From DAOTUB01 sp034437455 (GTDB taxonomy: Bacteria; Chloroflexota; Anaerolineae; B4-G1), in the NCBI GenBank assembly GCA_034437455.1, contig DAOTUB010000013.1, positions 1-10,650 on the forward strand: 10,650 bases of DNA. Direction: 5' to 3'. The notes under the pieces were generated by a model. The model did no database searches. It was not told the DNA's origin and saw nothing but the letters and a program-made list of their open reading frames with translations. Position numbers and translations under genes: made by a program. Positions 1-6,346 of this stretch are shown in pieces; the stretch's first letter is position 1; each line of letters begins with the position of its first letter.

Positions 1-96
1 TTGACCAAAAAAGCCATGAAGGAGTTGGAAGAACGCTTTGACCGGTTATTGGGTTTGGAGAAGTGGTTTGTCCGTATTGAGCCTCTCCCTGTGTGA
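1..96 (+). pseudogene. 5' fragment in frame 1 (gene tail or pre-frameshift part)
   Basis: Frame 1 is open from the window edge to TGA at 94-96 and encodes a charged, helix-like stretch (KAMKELEERFDRLLGLEKWF). It overlaps the first 20 codons of the next frame, whose composition there (WVWRSGLSVLSLSLC) is unlike ordinary coding sequence. It is either the end of a gene that begins before the window or the N-terminal part of the SH3-like protein separated by a frameshift. The sequence alone does not decide between these. Confidence 0.35.
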
Positions 97-517
97 TTTT
101 GGGAGGTTTATTTTTCTGGAAACCCCTAAGCTACCGGAGGATCAGCGGATCATCGCCGAGCCGACCAAAGTCTATGCCCGTCCCAACGCGACGAGTTTTG
201 ATTGGGCCTATCTGCGCAGGGGTATCTCTGTCACGCTTAACAGAAGGACGGATGGGTTCTCGCAAGTGACGTACGAGGAGTTTGACCAGATGCCCGATCC
301 TCAATACGTGACCATGTGTATCACCGGTTGGGTACTGGATGACGCGCTGTCCGACGTGAAGAAGCGACACTTTTTCCACCTGGAATTTCGCGGACATGCA
401 GAAGCAGGCTGGACGGTTCACGCGGATAATCATTTGTTTACCCTGTTCTGGTCGCCGCTGACAGCTTTACCCGAGATCATCCATCCCCAGGATGAGTGGC
501 TCAAGTTTCTATCGTAA
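38..517 (+). CDS. SH3-like domain protein, 5' end probably frameshifted
   Basis: A small protein of unknown role. The open frame begins at a TTG at 38 and closes with TAA at 515-517. Its middle part (about residues 40-105) has the pattern of a bacterial SH3-like domain: TKVYARPN near residue 44, then AYLRRGISVTLN, DGFSQVTYEEF and GWVLDDAL near 97, as in cell-surface or peptidoglycan-associated proteins. The last 50 residues are rich in aromatics and unrecognised. The start is doubtful. No ATG occurs in this frame before the middle of the domain, and no ribosome binding site precedes the TTG. Frame 1 (1-96) instead reads like coding sequence, with ATG at 16 and charged residues (KELEERFDRLLGLEKWF), and stops with TGA at 94-96, exactly where frame 2 starts to look plausible. 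I infer a frameshift near 80-96, or an upstream gene ending there. The SH3 call rests on pattern only. Confidence 0.5.
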   Translation: MTGYWVWRSGLSVLSLSLCDFGRFIFLETPKLPEDQRIIAEPTKVYARPNATSFDWAYLRRGISVTLNRRTDGFSQVTYEEFDQMPDPQYVTMCITGWVLDDALSDVKKRHFFHLEFRGHAEAGWTVHADNHLFTLFWSPLTALPEIIHPQDEWLKFLS

Positions 518-541
518 ACCATAACACATTCAGGAGGGAAA

Positions 542-1735
542 ATGTATCCATCGATTCGAATCCCCAAAGCAGAATTCGAGGCGCGCGCGCAAAAACTGGT
601 CGCCCACCTCGACGCTGAGAGTTTGTCGGGCGCTGTCCTGTTCGACAATTACTATGTGAGCTATTTCACCGACTTTGCTTTTATCCCCACCGAGCGCCCC
701 ATCGCTTTCGCCGTCAACACGCAGGGCGAGCGGGCGCTCTTTGTGCCGCGCCTGGAACTCGAGCACGCGCAGGGCGAGGCGCTGGTGGATCGCGTGGATC
801 ACTACCTCGAATATCCTGACGATCCGCACCCGATGGTCACGTTCAAAGACGTCCTGGACGACATGGGGATCACCGGCACGATCGGCGCCGACACCGACGG
901 CTACCCCTGGATCCTGGGCTACCAGGGACCGAGCCTGTCTGAACTGACCGGCGCGGAGGTGGTCCGCGTCGGCGCATTTGTGGAAGCGCAGATGGCGGTC
1001 AAGAGCGACGCCGAATTGGCGCTCATCCGCGAGAGCGCCAAGTGGGGCAACCTGGCCCACCGGCTGCTGCAACGGTACACCCGCGTCGGCGCGACCGAGA
1101 CAGAGGTGAGCCTGCGGGCCAGCCAGGAGGCGACGCTGGCGCTGGTGGATACCCTCGGGCCGCTCTATCGCGCGCGGAGCATGTTCTCGGATGGGGCAAG
1201 CGCCGGCTATCGCGGCCAGATCGGGCGCCACGCGGCCATCCCGCACGCGCTGGCGATGAACGCCGTCTTTATGGCGGGCGACGTGCTTGTCACCGGCGCG
1301 GGCGCGGCGATGTGGGGCTACCACTCGGAACTGGAGCGCACGATGGTCATCGGCCCGCCCAGCGACGAACAACGCTACTTCTTTGATCACATGAAGGCCG
1401 TCCAGGAGGTCGCGTTCGAGGCGTTAAAGCCGGGGGAACCATGCAGTGACGTGGATCGGGCCGTGCAGAGTTACTTTGAAGAGCACGATCTGATGGACTA
1501 CTGGAAGCACCACTCCGGCCACGCCATCGGCATGCGCTATCACGAGGGACCGTTTCTCGACAGCGGCGATCACACGGTGATGCAGCCGGGGATGGTGTTT
1601 ACCGTCGAGCCGGGCCTCTACGTCGAGGGGCTGGGCGGCTTTCGCCACTCCGACACTGTCGTCATCACCGAGAACGGCATAGAAATGATCACTTACTATC
1701 CTCGCGACATCGAGAGTCTGACGCTCCCGATTTAG
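542..1735 (+). CDS. M24 family creatinase-like / Xaa-Pro peptidase-like protein
   Basis: A 397-residue protein with the two-domain M24 layout: an N-terminal creatinase-N-type domain (about 1-150) and a C-terminal pita-bread domain (about 160-397). The start is fixed by AGGAGGG at 532-538, 3 nt before the ATG. Recognisable landmarks are SGHAIG (325-330), MRYHEGP (331-337), FTVEPGLY (353-360) and GGFRHSDTVVIT (365-376). In metallo-M24 enzymes the five ligands are Asp, Asp, His, Glu, Glu. Here the aligned positions are Thr251, Glu263, His327, Glu356 and Ser370, so a normal dinuclear metal site is unlikely. The LERTM motif at 264-268 and this ligand loss resemble creatinase, which works without metal. 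A C-N hydrolase or amidino/amide hydrolase acting on a small molecule is therefore more likely than a true prolidase; the substrate is unknown. It ends 33 bp from a convergent gene. Confidence 0.85.
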   Translation: MYPSIRIPKAEFEARAQKLVAHLDAESLSGAVLFDNYYVSYFTDFAFIPTERPIAFAVNTQGERALFVPRLELEHAQGEALVDRVDHYLEYPDDPHPMVTFKDVLDDMGITGTIGADTDGYPWILGYQGPSLSELTGAEVVRVGAFVEAQMAVKSDAELALIRESAKWGNLAHRLLQRYTRVGATETEVSLRASQEATLALVDTLGPLYRARSMFSDGASAGYRGQIGRHAAIPHALAMNAVFMAGDVLVTGAGAAMWGYHSELERTMVIGPPSDEQRYFFDHMKAVQEVAFEALKPGEPCSDVDRAVQSYFEEHDLMDYWKHHSGHAIGMRYHEGPFLDSGDHTVMQPGMVFTVEPGLYVEGLGGFRHSDTVVITENGIEMITYYPRDIESLTLPI

Positions 1736-1767
1736 CGCCAGTTGGGCGCCTGGATACCTGCACCAGG
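1735..1767. terminator. weak hairpins between convergent genes
   Basis: The 32-nt gap between the M24 gene and the convergent permease gene holds two small inverted repeats. GCGCC at 1735-1739 pairs with GGCGC at 1745-1749, and CCTGG at 1749-1753 pairs with CCAGG at 1763-1767. Neither is followed by a U-rich run on either strand, so an intrinsic terminator is only possible. Confidence 0.25.
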
Positions 1768-2571
1768 TTAACTTGACGCGCTGGCGTAGCGCCGCAGCCC
1801 AAAGCGGAACAGCGCCGACGCGCCGATAAATAACGTCATCGCCAGTATCACGCCGCCGATCAACATTCTGGCGGGCAGATCGCCGCTCAATGCCTGCGCC
1901 GGGACGGTCGTCATCATGCCCACCGGGATCACCCAGGTCAGCACCAGCCGCAGCCAGCCCGGATAGATTCCGACGGGGTAACGCGCCATCTGAAAAACGC
2001 CGTCAAAGATCCAGGTGAATAAAAAGCCAGGACTCTAGAAAACCAGGCCGGCAAAGGCGAGCAAGAGGGCGTACAAAATCGTCATCCCCGCGCTCAGCGC
2101 GAGCAGAAAGGTCGCCAGACGCGCCAGCGTCAGCGATTGTCCCAGTTCGATCGCGGCTATCCCCAGCACGCCCAACCCCAGGGCCAGGTCAACCAGCGCG
2201 AAGGGCCGCCAATACCGGAAGCTGGCCAGGAATTGCACATCTATCGGGCGCAGCAGTGTGAAATCGAATCGTCCGGTCCACACCTCGACGTCCATCCCGG
2301 TCAGCGCGTCCAGGCTCGGTCCGATGAACAGGCCGCGCAGCGCGTTGATGGTCAGGTAGACGCCCAGGAGCGCCAGCGTCGCGGGTAGATCCCAACCGCG
2401 TATCGTCTCCACCTGCCCGAATAGCACGACCACGCCCAACACGCCCGTCCCCACGGCCACTACTGGCCGCAGCAGCGAATGAAGAAAGCTGATCCAGAAA
2501 TTGGCGCGATGAGCGAGTTCATTCTGAGCGGATGCCTCGGCAAAATGTCTGACGAGTCTCAAGTAACGCAT
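1768..2571 (-). pseudogene. ABC-2 exporter permease (second subunit) with in-frame TAG
   Basis: Membrane subunit of an ABC-2 type exporter of the DUF990-like group (ABC2_membrane_6). It starts at ATG 2571, 1 nt after the stop of the first permease, with GGAGG overlapping that stop. The first 178 codons carry the N-terminal amphipathic part (LRLVRHFAEASAQNELAHR), several hydrophobic helices and the family motif TGRFDFTLLRPI (about 98-109). Codon 179 is TAG (2037-2035). The same frame then stays open for 88 codons and carries the family's conserved C-terminal half: QMARYPVGIYPGWLR, a VIPVGMMTTVPAQAL segment and a last helix. Read through, the protein is 267 residues, a normal length. The stop falls after ..AGLVF, where relatives tend to have an aromatic; TGG to TAG would be a single base change. 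Either a nonsense mutation or a base-call error. The four-gene set suggests export of a drug-like compound, but the substrate is unknown. Confidence 0.85.
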
Positions 2572-2572
2572 C

Positions 2573-3331
2573 TTATCCTCCGACCGCTGAGTAATGCTTC
2601 AACCCCGTGCGCCACATCGCGACGAACAGGGCAAGCGTGATCCCCAGCCAGCCCGCCTGAAACGCAAACCCGATCCCCAACTCGACCCCATCCAATTGCC
2701 CGGTCAGCACCTCGACCGGGAAACCGATCATGTAGCGGAACGGCAACACCGTCGCCGCCTTTTGCATCAGATCGGGCAAGAGCGCCAGCGGCGCCACCTG
2801 CCCGGCGAGCAAAAAGACCAGCGAATCCTGGAGCGCCAGCAGCGCCAGCCAGTATCCCCAGAAGAAGCGGAGCGCCCACGCCATAGCCAGCGCCGGCACG
2901 AACGCCAGGCCGCCTCGCGGGGTGACGTGCAATTCAGGGCGCAATACCAGTGCCAGGATCGCCGCCATGGGGATCGCAAACGTCATGTAGACCACCTTGC
3001 TGGCAACATCGGACGAAAGCGCATCGTACAGAGAAGACAGCGGACGTAGCAGCAAGATGTTCATCTTCCCATCGCGGATCAGGTTCCCCACCGTCCAGTT
3101 CGTCTGCGAGTAGGTCAATTGGTTGACCAGGATCAGCACCAGGTAGTAGGCCACAAATTCGCCCCGCGTAAGCCCCCCGACCGTCTCTCCACTGGCAGCC
3201 GTCGACCAGACAAAGAGATAGATCAGTGGTGGGATCATCCACAGAAAAGCCAGCAGGAAAAAGAAGCTCCGGTGCTGCATCCACGAAAGCCACGTGCTCT
3301 TGATCAGCGCCCAACCGCCTCGGAAATTCAT
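2573..3331 (-). CDS. ABC-2 exporter permease (first subunit), DUF990-like
   Basis: Intact 252-residue membrane subunit of an ABC-2 exporter. It starts at ATG 3331, overlapping the ATPase stop as ATGA, and GGAGGGAG lies just upstream. It has about six hydrophobic segments, including FFFLLAFLWMIPPLIYLFVW (about 23-42), an AYYLVLILVNQLTY stretch, VVYMTFAIPMAAILALVL and a final AGWLGITLALFVAMW. NWTVGNLIRDGKMNILLLRPL (about 78-98) matches the cytosolic signature of this permease group, in which two homologous permeases pair with one ATPase, as in viologen and daunorubicin-type exporters. The companion permease follows immediately and has a similar GRFDFTLLRP motif, so a heterodimeric channel is inferred. 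This is the only gene of the four in the operon without a visible lesion. Confidence 0.88.
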   Translation of the reverse strand: MNFRGGWALIKSTWLSWMQHRSFFFLLAFLWMIPPLIYLFVWSTAASGETVGGLTRGEFVAYYLVLILVNQLTYSQTNWTVGNLIRDGKMNILLLRPLSSLYDALSSDVASKVVYMTFAIPMAAILALVLRPELHVTPRGGLAFVPALAMAWALRFFWGYWLALLALQDSLVFLLAGQVAPLALLPDLMQKAATVLPFRYMIGFPVEVLTGQLDGVELGIGFAFQAGWLGITLALFVAMWRTGLKHYSAVGG

Positions 3332-4315
3332 ACGTCTCCCTCCTCATAGATCTGATCGATCACCGCCTCGATCGGCGGGTCCTCGACGGAAAGGTCAGCC
3401 ACAGGCAGCGCGTTTAACAAGTGCGCCGTGATGGATGGCGCTTTGGAGCGGGCCACGCGCAGAGTCAACCGTCCGTTTTCGCGCTCGATGATCTCTGCGC
3501 CTGAGGGCAGCTCTAGGCCATCTCTGACTTGAGTGTTGCCCAGGGCCACGCGAATCAACTTGAACGGTGCTAATCGTTCCGCCAGCTCGCTCAACTCGCC
3601 GTCGTAGAGCAGGCATCCGTGGTGGATGAGGATCACCCGGGGGCAGAGCGCCACCACGTCGGCCATATAGTGGCTGGTGAGGATCACCATCACGCCGCTG
3701 CGACGGTTGTATTCGGCCAGAAAGCGCCGCAGGCGACCCTGCATCGAAACGTCCAGCCCCAACGTCGGCTCGTCGAGGAACAGCACCTGGCCGGTAGAGC
3801 AACCCGGCCACCAACTCGCACTTCATCCGCTCGCCCAGCGAAAGATTGCGCACTGGCCTAGTCAACAAGTCCTGCATCTCCAGCAGCTCGACCAGTTCAT
3901 CCAGCGTGCGCTCGAACTCGGCAGGCGGCACGCGATAGATCTCGCCCAACACGCGAAAGGTGTCCAGCGGCGGGATCTCCCACAACATCTGGCTCTTGTT
4001 GCCCAGCACCATGCTGATGCGCCGCAGGTAATCGGCCCGGCGCTCCCACGGTGTGAATCCCAACACACGCGCCTCGCCCGCTGTCGGATAGAGCAGGCCC
4101 GCGAGCATCTTGAGCGTGGTCGTCTTGCCCGCGCCGTTCGGCCCGATAAAGCCGACCATCTCGCCCGCCCCGACGGTAAAGCTGATGTCGCGCACCGCTG
4201 CCACCTCACGGTAGGTGCGGCGCACCAGGCTCTTGAGCGACGCCGCCAATCCCGGCTCACGCTCTGGCACGCGATAGGTCTTGGAAAGGTTGTTTACGAG
4301 GATTTGATTCACCAT
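3328..4315 (-). pseudogene. ABC exporter ATP-binding protein, frameshifted before Walker B
   Basis: ATPase subunit that would power the two permeases downstream. The chosen start is ATG 4315, preceded by GGAG at 4323-4320, rather than an in-frame TTG at 4327 that lies inside the previous gene. Domains in the first frame are Walker A GPNGAGKTT (58-66), a Q-loop in GNKSQMLWE (Q109) and the signature LSLGERM (158-164), a variant of LSGGQ seen in this exporter group. After the codons for LLYRP the frame is lost. The remaining 152 residues, from GTG 3786 to TGA 3328, lie in another frame and carry Walker B VLFLDEPTLGLD, the H-loop SHYM and a C-terminal domain. At 3790-3787 there is one base too many, or two missing, relative to the expected ..RP-x-VLFLDEPT. 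Repaired length is about 328-329 residues, normal for the family. As read, the product would lack Walker B and could not hydrolyse ATP. Confidence 0.88.
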
Positions 4316-4411
4316 TTTACTCCGCAATGACCTTGTACCGAAGCCACACGCTTCCCCCGGCTTGAACCTGGGCGGAGATCAGCTTCAGCCGGGTTGGCCA
4401 CTGGTCGGGTT

Positions 4412-5083
4412 TCAAGGCGGGCGCGTCGAACAGCGAGGGGTCTCGCTGCCGCCGATGATGGCCGGGAGAAACTCGACGTTGATCTCGTCTACTAACCCGG
4501 CGCGCAGGAGCGCGCCGTTCAGCTTGCCCCTGGCGGTCGAGAGAACGCTTGTCACCCCCAGTTGAGCCCCCAATTTCTCCAACGCCAACAGGAGATCAAC
4601 TCGCTCCTCCCCGGTGACCAGGTAGGGGATGTCCTCGCGCCGAAGGTAGACCAGATACTCGGCTGGCGTGTGGCGAGCGACAAATACGAGCAGATGCCAG
4701 CCTTCCCAATCCGGCCCGAAAACCGCGCCGTCCTTGATCCACTCTCGGACGCGACCGCGACCATCCACCACCGTGAACCATCCCTGGTGGCCCGGACGCT
4801 GGACAATGGTCTCTGGCAAAAAGTCCTGGTACAGCGATTCAGGAGCGCCCTCGAAAGATTGGAGCGGAGAGGGCACGTCCTCTTCCCTCACAAAAGACCC
4901 ACTTCCCTCCAACGTGGCCTGTGGCTCGTGGGTGAACTTGAGCCATTCGAAGGCGCGGCTCTGTTTCTCTTCATCCAGCTTTTTCCACCGCTCATCTCCC
5001 CACAGTAGGAGTACATCAGGAGAGACAGCGATTCTCCCATCCACAGAAGCGCTCGAAAAAACGACAACCTTTGGTCTGTTCAT
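4412..5083 (-). CDS. RibD C-terminal / DHFR-like reductase, frameshifted near 3' end
   Basis: Member of the RibD C-terminal (dihydrofolate reductase-like) superfamily, NADPH-dependent reductases that include riboflavin biosynthesis and many stand-alone enzymes. The start is ATG 5083, with GGAGGAG 7 nt upstream; a TTG one codon earlier is less likely. The N-terminus KVVVFSSASVDGRIA (5-19) and the motif GKLNGALLRAGLVDEI (187-202) followed by PAIIGG (208-213) are typical. The usual EGG before LNGALL is replaced by STARG. As read, the frame ends at TGA 4412 after SETPRCSTRPP, an abrupt tail. One frame over, the sequence from 4436 to TAA 4317 continues as SLFDAPALKPDQWPT.. to ..VWLRYKVIAE, the normal C-terminus. 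One base missing at the CCCC run (4440-4437) explains this; the repaired protein is 255 residues and would end 1 nt before the ATPase start. The central region (60-100) is longer than usual. The role beside an exporter is unknown, possibly reductive modification of its substrate. Confidence 0.78.
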   Translation of the reverse strand: MNRPKVVVFSSASVDGRIAVSPDVLLLWGDERWKKLDEEKQSRAFEWLKFTHEPQATLEGSGSFVREEDVPSPLQSFEGAPESLYQDFLPETIVQRPGHQGWFTVVDGRGRVREWIKDGAVFGPDWEGWHLLVFVARHTPAEYLVYLRREDIPYLVTGEERVDLLLALEKLGAQLGVTSVLSTARGKLNGALLRAGLVDEINVEFLPAIIGGSETPRCSTRPP

Positions 5084-5120
5084 CAATCTTCTCCTCCGAA
5101 AATAGATCTGTTACCAATTT

Positions 5121-5232
5121 GCGTCATTCCGAGCGACCGAAGGGAGTCGAGGAATCTCCACTTTCGCAAGCAAAACCACCGGGGAGATTCCTCGACTCCA
5201 CTCCGCTGCGCTCCGTTCCGCTCGGAATGACG
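5121..5232. repeat. REP/MITE-like palindrome (GTCATTCCGAGC type)
   Basis: Two nested perfect inverted-repeat arms. CGTCATTCCGAGCG (5122-5135) pairs with 5219-5232, and the 17-nt GGAGTCGAGGAATCTCC (5143-5159) pairs with 5183-5199; a 23-nt loop lies between. Elements with GTCATTCCGAGC and GAGGAATCTC are, from memory, common dispersed repeats in several phyla including Chloroflexota. It sits between the operon promoter candidate and the reductase start, so the transcript would form a long hairpin in its leader. No transposase is present. Confidence 0.8.
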
Positions 5233-5238
5233 AGTGCC

Positions 5239-5266
5239 TGTAGCGGTTAAACAAAACCGCCCTACA
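5239..5266. repeat. second REP-like palindrome next to the first
   Basis: TGTAG (5239-5243) pairs with CTACA (5262-5266), and inside it GCGGTT (5243-5248) pairs with AACCGC (5255-5260), with one bulged C and a 6-nt loop. This resembles the short TGTAGGG-GCGGTT palindromes dispersed in some Chloroflexota genomes (recollection, not a search). It is separated by only 6 nt from the larger palindrome, so the two form one repeat cluster. Confidence 0.6.
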
Positions 5267-5326
5267 TTTTCGTCCTTCTGGGTGAACCGAGTTCATGGTG
5301 ACTCCTCTAGTTTAGATTCTGCATCT

Positions 5327-5358
5327 ATTATACAACCTTGGTGGGCTATTGGAGGGTT
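5327..5358 (-). promoter_or_regulatory. candidate operator-promoter of the reductase-exporter operon
   Basis: On the - strand a perfect TATAAT (5332-5327) abuts a spaced imperfect palindrome: AACCTT (5334-5339) and AGGGTT (5353-5358) on the + strand, one mismatch, 13-nt centre. No good -35 box lies 17-20 nt upstream of the TATAAT. That fits an activator-dependent promoter such as those used by MerR-family proteins, whose operators lie between -35 and -10. A near-identical copy lies 174 bp away. The transcript would run through the repeat cluster into the reductase gene. Confidence 0.45.
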
Positions 5359-5505
5359 GCATGAAAAACGCAACGCTAAACCGAATGCGTCGCATTATCG
5401 ACGGGGAAGTTGAGGGAAATCGACTATAGGAGCTAAAAATGGCGACTTTTGCAACTTGAACTCGCGACAAAAAGCTCCGCCGTGTCCATTTGTTCCTCTA
5501 TTCGC

Positions 5506-5532
5506 ACAACCTTGGTAAACAAGTGGAGGGTT
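5506..5532. repeat. second copy of the 27-nt spaced palindrome
   Basis: ACAACCTTGGT, 8 variable bases, then GGAGGGTT: identical in both arms and in spacing to 5332-5358, while the 8 central bases differ. Conservation of the arms with a free centre is what a protein binding site shows. This copy lacks a TATAAT beside it (GCGAAT at the equivalent place) and lies 46 nt after the stop of the MerR-type gene. It could be an upstream operator or the trace of a duplication. Confidence 0.5.
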
Positions 5533-5578
5533 ACGCAAAATGCAGGGGCGATCTTGAGGAGCAACACCTTGTAGAACG

Positions 5579-6346
5579 TCAAGGCTGCTTTTGTCGTTGG
5601 TACATCATCTCCCCCAATTGAGCAATGATGTCCATCGCGCGCTGCTCGTGCTCGGCCAGTGTCGAAAGCCACTGGTCGGCGGCGGAGTAAATATCTTCGT
5701 CTGGACGTGGGGTGTCCAATACCTGGCGCAGATCCCCGCTCCCACCTCGATCCAGGTGGAGCAACATGCGCAGGATAGCTATCACGCCATACCCGGCTTG
5801 ACGCAACATTCGGATCACCCGCAAGCGGCCGATCTCGGTTGCACCGTAGAGTCGGTACCCATTGCGTGGATCTCGGGGAACTTTTATCAAGCCATTGCGC
5901 TCCCAATTGCGCATTGCTGCGGTCGTAAGCCCCAGCAACTTGGCGGCTTTGCCGATGTGCAGAGGCCCGGCAGTAGTGTCTGTGGCAACACCCTGGGACC
6001 ACCGTTCGAGGAGCTCCGCCGCGGCCTCGGCTTGAGATCGCTCGGCTTGCACCAATGCTCGGTGGCGATATGCCTGCTCCAACGCACCGCCCAAGTCACC
6101 CGACGCGGCTCGCCGCACCAACACGGACGCCGACTGCCTGATTTCTTTCCCAGGCCAAGGGCCTTGCAACACCAATCGCGCCAGACGCATCTGTTCGAGA
6201 TGCGCTTGGGTAAACAGACGATAGCCACTAGGTCCGCGAGGGATCGGCGGCAAAAAACCCCACTCCTCGTAGCGTCGGACAGTATTGGGATGAACATTGA
6301 CCGCCTTGGCGATGTCGGAGGTGAGTAAGTAACGTGATTTTTTCAT
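5579..6346 (-). CDS. transcriptional regulator with two tandem MerR-type HTH domains
   Basis: A 255-residue DNA-binding protein (262 if the in-frame GTG at 6367 is used). The first MerR domain spans about 6-75: YLLTSDIAKAVNVHPNTVRRYEEWG, then PSGYRLFTQAHLEQM. The second spans about 129-200: HIGKAAKLLGLTTAAMRNWERNG, then RNGYRLYGATEIGRLRVIRML. An alanine-rich helical linker (about 85-120) joins them, and a C-terminal helix (220-252) may dimerise. Usual MerR proteins have one such domain and an effector part; no metal-binding cysteines or ligand pocket is evident here. ATG 6346 is preferred because the domain starts right after it, though only a weak AGG precedes it; the GTG has TAGGCGTC before it. 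A perfect palindrome ACCTGG-T-CCAGGT (6347-6359) touches this start. It is transcribed away from the radical SAM gene and in the same direction as the exporter operon, so control of either or both is an inference. Confidence 0.88.
   Translation of the reverse strand: MKKSRYLLTSDIAKAVNVHPNTVRRYEEWGFLPPIPRGPSGYRLFTQAHLEQMRLARLVLQGPWPGKEIRQSASVLVRRAASGDLGGALEQAYRHRALVQAERSQAEAAAELLERWSQGVATDTTAGPLHIGKAAKLLGLTTAAMRNWERNGLIKVPRDPRNGYRLYGATEIGRLRVIRMLRQAGYGVIAILRMLLHLDRGGSGDLRQVLDTPRPDEDIYSAADQWLSTLAEHEQRAMDIIAQLGEMMYQRQKQP

Larger units (their letters stand above)
5111..5296 (-). other. short open frame behind a strong RBS, built mostly of repeat DNA
   Basis: Downstream of the TATAAT at 5332-5327, the - strand has AGAGGAG (5308-5302) and an ATG at 5296, spaced like a real start. 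The frame is open for 61 codons, but after the first dozen it runs entirely through the two REP-like palindromes and gives arginine-rich, domain-free sequence. It may be a leader region or the remnant of a gene start overrun by repeats. I do not claim a functional protein. Confidence 0.2.

Noticed and set aside
38..100. Lipoprotein-like signal (LSVLSLSLC) at the start of the SH3-like frame
   Set aside because: The residue before Cys is Leu, not the usual small residue, the start is a TTG without RBS, and the other frame looks more coding here; most likely a frameshift artefact.
530..1390. Long open frame antisense to the M24 gene
   Set aside because: Histidine- and arginine-rich shadow of a GC-rich gene, no RBS, no recognisable domain; the + strand protein is a clear family member.
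3784..4441. Programmed ribosomal frameshifting in the ATPase and reductase genes
   Set aside because: The two sites would need shifts in different directions, the ATPase site lacks a slippery run, and such recoding is not known to me for these families.
5121..5266. CRISPR or tRNA-like structure
   Set aside because: The repeats are inverted rather than direct, there are no regular spacers, and no cloverleaf with tRNA-conserved bases can be drawn.
5361..5429. 22-codon + strand frame after GGAGGG (starting MKNATLNRMRR)
   Set aside because: The apparent RBS is one arm of the duplicated palindrome, there is no promoter on that strand, and the other palindrome copy is not followed by a comparable frame.
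5433..6002. 189-codon - strand frame overlapping the MerR-type gene
   Set aside because: It overlaps the 3' half of a well-supported gene in another frame and has no domain pattern. Its last codons from ATG at 5488 follow an AGAGGA but give only an 18-residue peptide.
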